Part shown: piece by piece, positions 37,276-47,110 of the stretch
Layout of the letters: each line of letters opens with the position of its first letter
Position numbering within the stretch: position 1 is the stretch's first letter
Translations under genes and position numbers: made by a program
The notes under the pieces: generated by a model
The model's input: the letters and a program-made list of their open reading frames with translations, nothing else
Database searches by the model: none
What the model was told of the DNA's origin: nothing
NCBI GenBank assembly: GCA_963721115.1
Contig: CAVRIA010000021.1
Location: 62,001-126,000 of the forward strand
Source of the DNA: CAVRIA01 sp963721115
Lineage (GTDB): Bacteria > Desulfobacterota > Binatia > HRBIN30 > CADEER01
Direction: 5' to 3'
DNA: 64,000 nucleotides

Positions 37276-37824
37276 TCACATCATTCCCAGCTCCAGCTTG
37301 GCGGCGTCCGACATCATCTGCTGATTCCAGGGCGGGTCGAAGACGACCTCGACGATCGCCTCGGCGACCCCCGGCAAGCTCTCGATGCGGTGCCGCGCGT
37401 CCTGCGCGATGATGTCGCCCATGCCGCACCCCGGGGCGGTGAGGGTCATCTTGACCTCGACGCAGCTGCCGCCGCTCTCCAGGGGGGTGGTCTTCATGTC
37501 GTACACCAACCCGAGCTCGACGATGTTGACCGGGATCTCGGGGTCGTAGACCATACGCAGCTGATCCCAGATCAGATCCTCGTCCACCGGACCGCTGTGC
37601 CCTTCGCCGGCGTCCTCCGAGCGGGCGACAGGCTTGCCGATCGCGTCGGCGTCCTTGCCCTCGACCCGGTAGAGACCACCGATGGTCGGCACCTGGACGG
37701 TGTAGCTGTCTCCCAGGGACTGCGTGATCACTGCCGGCGTGCCGGCCGGAACGACCGTCGTCGTCCCGTAGGGGATCTGGATCACTTCGCAGTCGCGGCT
37801 GAACTCGACCTCTTCGTACGGCAT
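37276..37824 (-). CDS. sufT: SufT, MIP18/DUF59-family Fe-S maturation protein
   Basis: 182 residues. The N-terminal domain is the SufT type (IPYGTTTVVPAGTPAVITQS), followed by the DUF59 domain with DPEIPVNIVELGLVYD and the conserved Cys in LTAPGCGMGDII and the end motif VVFDPPWNQQMMSDAAKLELG. Helps mature iron-sulfur proteins in the cytoplasm. Last gene of the suf cluster; a snapback repeat separates it from sufU, so it may have partly independent expression. ATG at 37824. Confidence 0.93.
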   Translation of the reverse strand: MPYEEVEFSRDCEVIQIPYGTTTVVPAGTPAVITQSLGDSYTVQVPTIGGLYRVEGKDADAIGKPVARSEDAGEGHSGPVDEDLIWDQLRMVYDPEIPVNIVELGLVYDMKTTPLESGGSCVEVKMTLTAPGCGMGDIIAQDARHRIESLPGVAEAIVEVVFDPPWNQQMMSDAAKLELGMM

Positions 37825-37844
37825 GGGATCACCTCGGAGGGGCA

Positions 37845-37917
37845 GGTTGTTGAGTTGTTGGGTTGTTGGTTGTTGGTGATCGGAGCTCCGACAACCAACA
37901 ACTCAACAACCAACAAC
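37845..37917. repeat. GTTGTTGG snapback repeat, copy 2
   Basis: Left arm of four GTTGTTGG-like units, loop tgatcggagctccg (itself palindromic), right arm 37891-37917 complementary over ~26 bases. Located between sufU and sufT, 21 bp upstream of the sufT ATG, so it must be transcribed if the operon continues. Confidence 0.85.
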
Positions 37918-37958
37918 GCGGCGGCGCGGTTGGGGGGATTGGGCAAACGTGCACTGAT

Positions 37959-38405
37959 TCATTCCGTCGACACTGGCTCGTCTCTTCCTTCCAGGGCCGC
38001 GCGCAGGGTGTGCCAGCACAGGGTGGCGCACTTGACGCGGGTGGGGTACTCGCTGACGCCGGAAAAGACGGCGAGCTTGCCGAGCTCGATCGGATCCGGC
38101 GATCGCGTGCCGGTGACCAGGCCGTGGAAATTGCCGAAGAGCTCCTCGATCTGGCGTCGGGTCTTGCCCTTGAGCGTCTCGGTCATCACCGAGGCGGAAG
38201 CGGTGGAGATGGCGCAGCCGGAGCCCTGGAAGGATACGTCCCGGACCACGTCGCCCTCGAGCGACACGTACACGGTGCAGACGTCGCCGCACAGCGGGTT
38301 GAAGCCCTCGGCCTTCTGCCCGTCCTCCATCGGATGGAAGTTGCGCGGCCGCTTGCTGTGCTCGATGATGATGTCCTGGTACAGGTCTCGCAGATCGTCG
38401 CTCAC
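37959..38405 (-). CDS. sufU: SufU/IscU-like Fe-S scaffold or sulfur-transfer protein
   Basis: 148 residues. Cysteines in the SufU positions: NPLCGDVCTVYV, SFQGSGCAISTASASVM and VKCATLCWHTL. The ~20-residue insertion between the second and third Cys sites (LFGNFHGLVTGTRSPDPIEL) is characteristic of SufU rather than IscU. It accepts persulfide from SufS. GTG at 38405 overlaps the sufS stop (GTGA), so translation is coupled. No SufE in the window, consistent with the SufS-SufU pairing. Confidence 0.93.
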   Translation of the reverse strand: MSDDLRDLYQDIIIEHSKRPRNFHPMEDGQKAEGFNPLCGDVCTVYVSLEGDVVRDVSFQGSGCAISTASASVMTETLKGKTRRQIEELFGNFHGLVTGTRSPDPIELGKLAVFSGVSEYPTRVKCATLCWHTLRAALEGRDEPVSTE

Positions 38406-39674
38406 GCGAACACCTCGATGGCCGTGCGAACCCCGGCGACCAGCGCGTCGACCTCTTCCTTCGTGTTGTAGAAGGCGAACGACGCGCGCGTCGTGGCGGG
38501 GATGCGGAAGCGCTGCATGACCGGCTGCGCGCAGTGATGGCCGGCCCGTACGGCGATGCCCTCGCGGTCGAGGATCGTGCCGATGTCGTGCGGGTGGATG
38601 CCGTCGACGACGAACGAAAGGACGCTGGCCTTCTCCTTCGCCGTGCCGATGATGCGCACCTGCGGGAGGCGCGACATCTGCTCGGTGGCGTAGGCGAGCA
38701 GCGCCTGCTCGTGCGCGGCCGCCGCGTCCAGGCCGACGCCGCTCAGGTAGTCGAGCGCCACCCCGAGGCCGACGCCGCCGGTGATGTTCGGCGTCCCGGC
38801 CTCGAACTTGGCCGGCAGGCCCTTGTAGAAGGTCTTCTCGAAGGTGACGGCGCTGATCATCTCGCCGCCGCCCTGGTAGGGCGGCATGACCTCGAGGATC
38901 TCGGCCTTGCCGTACAGCACGCCGACGCCGCTCGGCCCGTACACCTTGTGGCCGGAGAAGGCGTAGAAGTCGCAGTCGAGCGCCTGCACGTCGACGGCGA
39001 GGTGCGGCGCCGCCTGCGCCCCGTCGATCAGCACGGGGACGCCGTGCCGGTGCGCGACGTCGATCATCCGCCGGACCGGGTTGATGGTGCCGAGGGCATT
39101 GGAGAGGTGGACGAGGCTGACCAGCTTGGTGCGCGGGCCGATCAGACGCTCGTAGTGGTCGAGCAGCAGATCGCCGTCGTCGTTCATCGGGACGACGCGC
39201 AGCACCGCGCCGCGCTCGCGGCAGACCATCTGCCAGGGAACGATGTTGGAGTGGTGCTCCATGGCGCTGATCAGCACCTCGTCGCCGAGGTTGAGCACCA
39301 TGCGGCCGTAGCTCTGCGCCACCAGGTTGATCGCCTCGGTGGTGCCGCGGACGAAGACGATCTCCTTGCGGTCGGCGGCGTTGAGGAAGCGCTGCACCCG
39401 GTCGCGCGCCTCCTCGAAGGCGGTGGTGGCGCGCTGGCTGAGGCTGTGCACGCCGCGGTGGATGTTGGCGTAGTCGGTCGAGTCGAAGTGCGCGACGGCG
39501 TCGATGACCTGGCGGGGCTTCTGGCTCGAGGCGGCGTTGTCGAGGTAGACGAGCGGCTTGCCGTGCACCTGCTGGTGCAGGATGGGGAAATCGGCGCGGA
39601 GGCGCCGGACGTCGAGGCCGCCGGCCTCGGCCCGCCGGTCGGGGCAGCGACGCGGCGTGAGGCGCGGCTCTCAT
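38402..39674 (-). CDS. sufS: SufS cysteine desulfurase (5' frameshift)
   Basis: PLP enzyme mobilising sulfur from cysteine. LVYLDNAASSQKP, PLP Lys in FYAFSGHKVYGPSG, persulfide Cys in VRAGHHCAQPVMQ. The uninterrupted frame only starts at a GTG (39568) inside the conserved N-terminus. Upstream codons give DVRRLRADFPILHQQ, which is plainly SufS. An ATG at 39674 overlaps the sufD stop (ATGA) and reads into it if one C is removed from the run 39641-39644, giving MRAAPHAASLPDRRAEAGG as the start. That restored start is used here. About 423 residues. Likely consensus error since the rest is intact. Confidence 0.92.
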
Positions 39675-40984
39675 CGGGACACCTCGGCGGCGGCTTCGCC
39701 CCGGAAGCGCGAGCGCAGGAGCTCTTCCATCTGCGCGCGCAGCGGCTCGACGCCGGTCCGTTCGATCAGCTCGTTGGCGAAGGCGTAGATGAGCAGCTGC
39801 CGGGCGGCGGGCGCGCCGATTCCCCGCGCCCGCAGGTAGAAGATCGCGTCCTCGTCGAGCCGGCCGATGGTCGCGCCGTGGCTGCACTTGACGTCGTCGG
39901 CGAAGATCTCGAGCTGCGGCTTGGTGTCGACGACGGCGTCCCGCGACAGCAGCAGGTTCTTGTTCATCTGCTGGGCGTCGCTCTTCTGCGCGTCGGGGCG
40001 GACGTACACCTTGCCGTTGAAGACGGCGGTCGAGCGCCCGTCGAGAATTCCCTTGTACAGCTCGCGGCTGGTGCAGTGCGGCCGCAGGTGGTCGATCGAG
40101 GTGTGGTGGTCGACGTGCTGCTCGCCCGCCGCCAGGTAGAGGCCGTCGAGAGTGCACTCGCCGCCCGGAGCGTCGAGAGCGGTGGCGACGGCGTTGCGCA
40201 CCAGGGCGCCGCCGAAGGAGAAGGAGCGGGAGACGAAGCGGCTGTCGCGCTCCTGGCGGGCGGCGACGGTGGCGACGTGGAAGGCGCGCTCGCTCTCGCG
40301 CTGTACCTTGACGTGCGTCAGCGAGGCGTTCGCAGCGAGCGCGATCTCGGTCACCGCGTTGGTCCAGTAGACGTCGTCCGCCGGGCTCACGTAGTGCTCG
40401 ACGACGGTCGCGCTGCTGTCCTCGGCGGCGACGATCAGGTTGCGCGGGTGATTGACGGTAGGCTGGTCCGGAGCGAAGGCGACGAAGAGCAGGTGGATCG
40501 GCTCCTCGACCACCGCGCCGCGCGGCAGGTAGACGAAGGCGCCGTCGCGAATGAAGGCGGTGTTGAGGGCGGCGAGGCCGTCTTCCTCGAAGCGGGCGTA
40601 GCGGGCGAGGTGCGGCTCGAGCAGGGCGGGCGTGTCTTCCAGCGCGGCGGCCAGGCTGCCGACGACGGCTCCCTTCGGCAGCGTGCCGGCGCAGGAGAGC
40701 GATGTGGCGTGACGCCCGTTCAGGAACACCGCCAGGGGGCCGGTTCCGAAGGAGAGGCGCTGCACCTCGTGGCGCGCCGCGGCGGTGGGCTCGAAGTCGG
40801 TCGCCAGGCGGAACGGCTGGCGGGCCAGCGGCGCGACGTTGGTGTATTTCCAGTCCTCCAGCCGGGTGGACGGAAAGCCCAGCTCGCTGAAACGCGCCAG
40901 CGCGCCGGCGCGCAGATCGCGGATCGCGGCGGGGGCGCCGTCGAGCTGGCGGAAGTTCTCCAGGTGAGTGCTCACGTTCTGCAT
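39671..40984 (-). CDS. sufD: SufD, Fe-S assembly scaffold subunit
   Basis: 437 residues, SufB/SufD beta-helix family. STRLEDWKYTNVAPLARQPF at the N-terminal domain, SATVVEHYVSP, VDHHTSIDHLRPHCTSRELY and SDAQQMNKNLLLS in the core. The conserved Cys/His region ADDVKCSHGATIG and the end domain APAARQLLIYAFANELIER are present. Partner of SufB and SufC in the SufBC2D complex. ATG at 40984; stop overlaps the start of sufS. Confidence 0.94.
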   Translation of the reverse strand: MQNVSTHLENFRQLDGAPAAIRDLRAGALARFSELGFPSTRLEDWKYTNVAPLARQPFRLATDFEPTAAARHEVQRLSFGTGPLAVFLNGRHATSLSCAGTLPKGAVVGSLAAALEDTPALLEPHLARYARFEEDGLAALNTAFIRDGAFVYLPRGAVVEEPIHLLFVAFAPDQPTVNHPRNLIVAAEDSSATVVEHYVSPADDVYWTNAVTEIALAANASLTHVKVQRESERAFHVATVAARQERDSRFVSRSFSFGGALVRNAVATALDAPGGECTLDGLYLAAGEQHVDHHTSIDHLRPHCTSRELYKGILDGRSTAVFNGKVYVRPDAQKSDAQQMNKNLLLSRDAVVDTKPQLEIFADDVKCSHGATIGRLDEDAIFYLRARGIGAPAARQLLIYAFANELIERTGVEPLRAQMEELLRSRFRGEAAAEVSR

Positions 40985-40998
40985 GACTGCCGCGTCCC

Positions 40999-41772
40999 TC
41001 ACGCCGACGCCGCCCGCGCCTCGAACTCCGCGTAGCCCTTTTCCTCGAGATCGAGAGCCAGGCTCTTGTCGCCGGACTGGACGATGCGGCCGTCGAGCAG
41101 GACGTGGACGAAGTCGGGCACCAGGTAGCTGAGCAGGCGCTGGTAGTGGGTCACCGCGATCACCGCGTGGTCCTCCTTGCGCAGCGCGTTGACGCCGTCG
41201 GCGACGACGCGCAGGGCGTCGATGTCGAGACCCGAGTCCGTCTCGTCGAGGATGGCGAGCTTGGGGTCGAGGACCGCCATCTGCAGTATCTCGTTGCGCT
41301 TCTTCTCGCCGCCGGAGAAGCCCTCGTTCACGGACCGGTTCATGAACTTCTGGTCCATGTCGACGAACTTCATCTTCTCCTTCACCAGGGCGAGGAAATC
41401 CATCGCGTCGAGCGGCTCGAGGCCGCGGTGCTTGCGCTGCGCGTTCAGCGCCGTGCGCAGGAAGTAGGTGTTGCCGACGCCGGGGATCTCGACCGGGTAC
41501 TGGAAGGCGAGGAAGACGCCTTCGCGCGCCCGCTCCTCGGGGGGCATGGCGAGCAGGTCCCGGCCGTCGTACAGGACGCGACCGGCGGTCACCTCGTACG
41601 ACTCGCGCCCCGCCAGGACGTTGGCGAGCGTGCTCTTGCCGGAGCCGTTCGGCCCCATGATCGCGTGCACCTGGCCCGGGTAGACCGTCAGGTCGATGCC
41701 GCGCAGGATCTCGTTTCCCGCCACCCGGGCGTGAAGACCCTCGATTTGCAGGATCGGTTGCTGCTTCGCCAT
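40999..41772 (-). CDS. sufC: SufC, Fe-S assembly ATPase
   Basis: 257 residues, ABC-type ATPase. Walker A GPNGSGKSTLANVL, Q-loop FLAFQYPVEIPGV, signature NEGFSGGEKKRNEI, Walker B LAILDETDSGLDIDAL, and switch His in AVTHYQRLL, all typical of SufC. Powers the SufB-SufD scaffold. 14 bp before sufD and 66 bp after sufB in the same direction. Confidence 0.96.
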   Translation of the reverse strand: MAKQQPILQIEGLHARVAGNEILRGIDLTVYPGQVHAIMGPNGSGKSTLANVLAGRESYEVTAGRVLYDGRDLLAMPPEERAREGVFLAFQYPVEIPGVGNTYFLRTALNAQRKHRGLEPLDAMDFLALVKEKMKFVDMDQKFMNRSVNEGFSGGEKKRNEILQMAVLDPKLAILDETDSGLDIDALRVVADGVNALRKEDHAVIAVTHYQRLLSYLVPDFVHVLLDGRIVQSGDKSLALDLEEKGYAEFEARAASA

Positions 41773-41838
41773 GCTCTGCTTCTCTCTCCTCGTTGGTGAA
41801 ATTGCGGGGCGTGCGCCGGCGCCGCCCGGCCGGCCTCT

Positions 41839-43287
<1,449 letters not shown>

Positions 43288-43292
43288 TCCTC

Positions 43293-43817
43293 TCACCTCG
43301 GTGCGGTCGCGGCCGTGTCGGCCGCCGCTTCGCCGTCCGGCGCCGCGGCGCCCGGACAGATCGGTTCTCGTTCCCCGGCCGCCGGCGACACGGTGCGGAA
43401 GAAGCCGGCGCTGGCGGGGGGCGTCATCTCGGAGAGTGGAATACTCTCCAGCGCCGCGCGGATCGCCAGGTTGATGCGGCGCCAGTGGCCGCGGATGGGG
43501 CAGACCGGCTCGTGCTCGCAGTCGCCGGGGGAGCTGGTGGTGCAGGTGGTCAGGGCGATCGGCCCGTCCAGAGCGCGGATGATCCCGGCCAGAGAGATGT
43601 CCTCGGGCCGCCTCGCCAGCAGGTAGCCGCCCTTCACGCCGCGCTGCGACTGCAGCAGCCCCTCGCGGGTGAGCAGGCGCAGCAGCTTGCTCACGGTGGG
43701 CGGCGGCAGATGCGCGTCGGCCGCCACTTCGGCGGCGTTGTGGACGCGATCGGGGTGGGCCGCCATGTAGCTCATCAGGACGATCCCGTAATCGGTCAGT
43801 CTGCTGATTCGAATCAT
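43293..43817 (-). CDS. Rrf2-family SUF operon regulator (IscR/SufR-like)
   Basis: 174 residues. Winged helix at the N-terminus (MIRISRLTDYGIVLMSYMAA, recognition region PPPTVSKLLRLLTREGLL). Three cluster-ligand cysteines Cys92, Cys100 and Cys106 (TTCTTSSPGDC / EPVCPIRG) follow the IscR/SUF-regulator pattern. The C-terminal ~40 residues are a low-complexity tail. Expected to sense Fe-S status and to control the operon it heads; a perfect IscR type 1 core palindrome lies 25 bp upstream. sufB follows after 5 bp. Confidence 0.92.
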   Translation of the reverse strand: MIRISRLTDYGIVLMSYMAAHPDRVHNAAEVAADAHLPPPTVSKLLRLLTREGLLQSQRGVKGGYLLARRPEDISLAGIIRALDGPIALTTCTTSSPGDCEHEPVCPIRGHWRRINLAIRAALESIPLSEMTPPASAGFFRTVSPAAGEREPICPGAAAPDGEAAADTAATAPR

Positions 43818-43841
43818 CGGTTCGCGCGCCTTCCAAATTCG

Positions 43842-43854
43842 GACTGATTCAGTC
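43842..43854. promoter_or_regulatory. IscR/Rrf2-type operator of the suf operon
   Basis: gactgattcagtc is an exact match to the GACTRWWWYAGTC core of the E. coli IscR type 1 site and a perfect palindrome about a central T. It lies in an A/T-rich pocket 25 bp upstream of the regulator start. On the minus strand, TTGAAA and GAATTT at 17-bp spacing flank it as a weak promoter, so binding would block the promoter. The outer half-consensus (ATASYY/RRSTAT) is poorly matched. Confidence 0.65.
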
Positions 43855-43923
43855 TTATTTCAAGACCCTAACAAATTCGCCGCGGCGATCAAGTCGACCC
43901 CCGGTGCCGCGGTGTCGGACCGC

Positions 43924-44673
43924 TCAGACCGGGTTCGGCGCGTGCTCCGGTGCGAGGTGGGAGCCGATGAGGTCGCGGATCTGGTTGCTGAGGACCTCCA
44001 CCGGCGTGTCGGCGAAGCTGGCGTGGGGGATGGCGTCGAGGATGCGGACGTGGATCGCGTGGCGGCCCTGCAGGACGAAGCCGCGCTTGGGAAGCGCTCT
44101 GGAGGTGCCCTCGACGACGATCGGCAGCAACGGGGCGCCGGTGCGCTGGGCGAGCGTGAAGGCGCCGGGCTTGAAGGGGCGCAGGCGGCCGTCCTGCGAG
44201 CGCGTTCCCTCCGGGAACATCATCACCGAGCTGCCGCCGGCGATGGCCCTCTCGCAGGCCGACATCATCTTCTCGACGCTTTCGCGGTCGCCGCGGCGCA
44301 GCTTGATGTAGCGATTCAGCGACATGTTCCAGCCGACGACGATGACGCGGAAGTTCTCGATCTTCGACACCCACTTGAAGTGCACGAAGAGGCGAAACAG
44401 GACGAGGATGTCGAGCAGCGACTGGTGGTTGGCCACCATCACGTAGGCGATGCCCTTCTTGATCTTGTCCTTGCCCTCGATGGTCACGCGCCAGGCGGGG
44501 TTGAGCCAGGTGTAGAGGGAGGCCCAGAAGCAGGTGAACTGGTGCAGCAGGGCGAGGCGCTTGTCGAACAGGACGGTGCTCGCCCAGATGAGGACGGCGA
44601 ACGGGAACAGAGCGAACGAGCTGACGACCAGGAAGAGCCAGAAGGCGGTGGAGAAAAGACGGCGCAACAGCAT
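43924..44673 (-). CDS. plsC: 1-acyl-sn-glycerol-3-phosphate acyltransferase (PlsC family)
   Basis: 249 residues. An N-terminal hydrophobic anchor (FSTAFWLFLVVSSFALFPFAV), the HX4D motif in VMVANHQSLLDILVLF, and the glycerophosphate site VMMFPEGTRSQDGRLRPFK. GAPLLPIVVEGTS completes the family set. Makes phosphatidic acid on the inner membrane. ATG at 44673; the open frame continues upstream through the 44741-44908 repeat, which is not coding. Transcribed away from the acyl-CoA dehydrogenase. Confidence 0.92.
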   Translation of the reverse strand: MLLRRLFSTAFWLFLVVSSFALFPFAVLIWASTVLFDKRLALLHQFTCFWASLYTWLNPAWRVTIEGKDKIKKGIAYVMVANHQSLLDILVLFRLFVHFKWVSKIENFRVIVVGWNMSLNRYIKLRRGDRESVEKMMSACERAIAGGSSVMMFPEGTRSQDGRLRPFKPGAFTLAQRTGAPLLPIVVEGTSRALPKRGFVLQGRHAIHVRILDAIPHASFADTPVEVLSNQIRDLIGSHLAPEHAPNPV

Positions 44674-44740
44674 GGGCGGATGTCTAGCCCATCTCCCCGG
44701 GTCGGAAGCCAGAGGGGCGGAAGAACCGGTCGACCTCCTA

Positions 44741-44908
44741 TTGTGGTGCAGGCCTCCGGCCTGCGTTGTGGTGCGGGCCTCTGGCCTGCGTTGTGGTGCA
44801 GGCCTCTGGCCTGCGTTGTGGTGCAGGCCTCTGGCCTGCATAGCGGCCCGCCGGGCCGCTGGGCTCCCCCCATCCCAACCCCGTGCAGGCGAGACGCCCG
44901 CACCACAA
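44741..44908. repeat. TTGTGG...CCACAA palindromic repeat, copy 2, with internal 25-bp expansion
   Basis: The 93-bp basic element occupies 44816-44908. It is preceded by three exact-length 25-bp direct units (44741, 44766 and 44791), each beginning ttgtggtgc and containing the hairpin gcaggcctctggcctgc. Inner palindrome gcggcccgccgggccgc. Fills most of the 334-bp gap between divergent plsC and the acyl-CoA dehydrogenase. Confidence 0.88.
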
Positions 44909-45007
44909 TACAGAGACAGGACAGAACAAGCGGGCACGGACGGTTGCGCGCGCGGCGGGGCTGCCGTATGCGGGAGACGCGGTCGGTCGCGGCCGCGAGG
45001 AGGTGCC

Positions 45008-46202
45008 ATGAGCTTCGAGGTTCCCGAGCACGTCAGGCCGATCCGCGAGCGCGTCCGCCGCTTCGTCGAGGAGCGCGTCTATCCGGTCGAATCGCTGCTC
45101 GACGAGCGCGCCGACGCCGAGGCGCAGGCGGTGATGCGGCGCCTCATGGCGGAGGCGAAGGCGGAGGGGCTGTGGGCGCTCGGCCACCCGGCGGAGATCG
45201 GCGGCCAGGGGCTGCCGTTCATGGACTACGTGTTCGTCAACGAGGTGATCGGCCGCTCCGAGCACGCCATGGTGGCGCTCGGCACCCACTCGCTGCAGGA
45301 CTCGATCATGCTCGATCTGCACGCCTCGCCGGCCTGGCGCGAGCGCTACCTGAAACGCCTCGTCGCCGGCGAGGTCTTTCCGAGCTTCGCCATGACCGAG
45401 CCGGACGTCGCCAGCTCGGACCCGACCCAGCTGCAGACGTCGGCGGTCCTCGACGGCGATCACTGGGTGATCAACGGGCGCAAGTGGTTCACCACCGGCG
45501 CCGACCGCGCCGCCTACACGACCGTCATGGTGCCGCACCGAGCCGCAGGCGCCGCCGCACCAGGCGTTCAGCATGATCGTCGTTCCCACCGACACGCCCG
45601 GCTACCGGATCGTGCGCGAGACGCCGGTGCTGGGCATGCGCGGCGGCCACTGCGAGGTCGCGTACGAGGACGTCCGGGTGCCGCGCGAGAACCTGCTCGG
45701 CCCGCGCGGGCAGGGCTTCGTGATCGCCCAGCAGCGGCTCGGCCCGGGGCGCATCTTCCACTGCATGCGCTGGCTCGGCCAGGCGCAGCGCGCCTTCGAC
45801 CTGATGTGCGAGCGCGCCAACCAGCGGGTGGCGTTCGGCTCCACCCTGGGCGAGAAGCAGCAGGTGCAGCGGATGATCTTCGACACCGCCGCCGAGATCC
45901 AGGCCTGCCGCCTCCTCACCCTGGACGCCGCGCGCAAGCTCGACCGCGGCGACCCGGCGCGGGTCGAGATCGGCGTCATCAAGGTCGTCGGCGCCAAGAT
46001 GGTGCACGACGCCATCGACCGCGCCATCCAGATCTTCGGCGCCAAGGGCGTCACCGCCGACACGCCGCTCGAGCGCATGTACCGCCAGGCCCGCTTCGCC
46101 CGCATCTACGACGGCCCCGACGAGGTGCACCGGGTCACCGTCGCCCGCCGCATCCTGCGCGAGTACCGCGACGGCCGCGGCTGGGACTTCGGCCTGCGCT
46201 GA
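45008..46202 (+). CDS. acyl-CoA dehydrogenase family protein (1-base insertion)
   Basis: About 397 residues after repair. FAD enzyme of fatty-acid or related acyl-CoA oxidation. FAMTEPDVASSDPTQLQT, DHWVINGRKWFTTGAD, LGMRGGHCEVAYEDVRVP, GKQ-type region STLGEKQQVQRMIFD and the end IYDGPDEVHRVTVARRIL, which is the style of the ACAD10/11-like branch. The frame breaks at the CC pair 45533-45534: dropping one C changes VPHRAAG into RTEPQAPPHQAFSM, the expected sequence. ATG at 45008 with GAGGAGG. Stop codon is inside the repeat shared with the permuted kinase gene. Confidence 0.9.
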
Positions 46203-46267
46203 AGCTCACCCGGGCTGCGCCCGGGTTTCGCAGGCTGAGGCGAAGGCTCCGGCGGAGGCTGAGGATC
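46203..46267. repeat. stop-codon-abutting repeat, copy 2
   Basis: aagctcacccgggctgcgcc... then gcaggctgaggcgaaggct units. Matches the sequence after the permuted kinase stop at 30596. Both copies begin exactly at a gene's TGA. Confidence 0.65.
46208..46226 (+). terminator. hairpin after acyl-CoA dehydrogenase
   Basis: Perfect 8-bp stem ACCCGGGC/GCCCGGGT with loop TGC, followed by only two more T. Part of the dispersed repeat. Confidence 0.55.
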
Positions 46268-46323
46268 GATTTACGTCCCCGTTCCGCCCCGTCCCGATTC
46301 CGCCCTCGGAAGAGATCCTGAAA

Positions 46324-46357
46324 CGAGTACCTTGACAGGGTCCTTTCTGCGAGTACC
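46324..46357. promoter_or_regulatory. direct repeats and -35 upstream of the toxin-antitoxin genes
   Basis: CGAGTACC occurs at 46324-46331 and again at 46350-46357, 26 bp apart. A consensus TTGACA (46332-46337) lies between them; no good -10 box. Placement 10 bp before the antitoxin start fits autoregulation by the antitoxin-toxin complex. Confidence 0.4.
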
Positions 46358-46366
46358 CTCTGTTCG

Positions 46367-46672
46367 ATGCGGGCAGTGACGATCAAGGAAGCGAAAGCGC
46401 GCCTGAACGAGCTCGTCGAGGCGGCGACGCGCGGCGAGGACGTGATCCTCATGAAAGGGGCGAAGCACGTCGCTGCCATCGTGCCCATCTCCGCCGAGGA
46501 TCTCGAGATCGCGCCACGAGTCACCGACGAGCAGGCCGCTCGCCTCTGGCAGCAGATCTCCGAGGAGCGACGTCGGGGCGGGCTAGCGGTGTTCGAGTCG
46601 CCCGAAGACGCAGCCGCCTATCTGCGCGAGCCGGCACGTCGCCGAGCAAAGAGCTCTCGCAGAAAACAGTGA
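46367..46672 (+). CDS. Phd/YefM-family antitoxin
   Basis: 101 residues. The N-terminal Phd/YefM DNA-binding fold is plain: VTIKEAKARLNELVEAATRG, EDVILMKGAKHVAAIVPI. The C-terminal part is a longer helix-rich toxin-binding segment with a basic end (RRRAKSSRRKQ). Neutralises the toxin encoded next and represses the pair. ATG at 46367; stop overlaps the toxin start (TGATG region). Confidence 0.9.
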   Translation: MRAVTIKEAKARLNELVEAATRGEDVILMKGAKHVAAIVPISAEDLEIAPRVTDEQAARLWQQISEERRRGGLAVFESPEDAAAYLREPARRRAKSSRRKQ

Positions 46673-46950
46673 TGCGAATCGAGTTGACCGAGCGCTTTCG
46701 GCGCGACGTGCGCGCGCTGGACGCGGACGGTCGAGCCGCGGTCTTCGAAGCGCTTCTGAACTTGCCCGCGGCGATGGGCGACCTGCACCGACACGCCGGT
46801 CTCGGCCTGAGGAAGCTGCATCACAGCGGTGTATGGGAAGCGCGAGTCGGTCTCGGGCTGCGCATCCTCTTCACCGTGGAACAAAAGGCGTACACTTTCG
46901 TCCGCGCTGCAACGCACGACGAGATTCGTCGCTACCTTCGGTCTCTCTGA
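46672..46950 (+). CDS. RelE/ParE-superfamily toxin (YafQ-like)
   Basis: 92 residues. IELTERFRRDVRALDADGRAA, then GLRKLHHSGVWEARVGLGLR and ILFTVEQKAYTFVRAATHDEI show the RelE/ParE fold with conserved Arg residues of the mRNase group. ATG at 46672 shares bases with the antitoxin stop; a GTG three bases earlier is an alternative. Ribosome-dependent mRNA cleavage is the usual activity, but gyrase-targeting ParE cannot be excluded. Confidence 0.85.
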   Translation: MRIELTERFRRDVRALDADGRAAVFEALLNLPAAMGDLHRHAGLGLRKLHHSGVWEARVGLGLRILFTVEQKAYTFVRAATHDEIRRYLRSL

Positions 46951-47110
46951 GGGAAGCCCAGGAGCATCGCTCTCCGCGAGATTGGAAGGATTGTCCGTCG
47001 CGTCCGGCGATAGCGAAGAACGGGATCTCCGGCTTCTGCCGCATATCCGCGGCGATGAGAAATCTCCTCGCGCAGAGACGCGGGGCGGCAGGGAAGAGCA
47101 GCAGCTTCCT

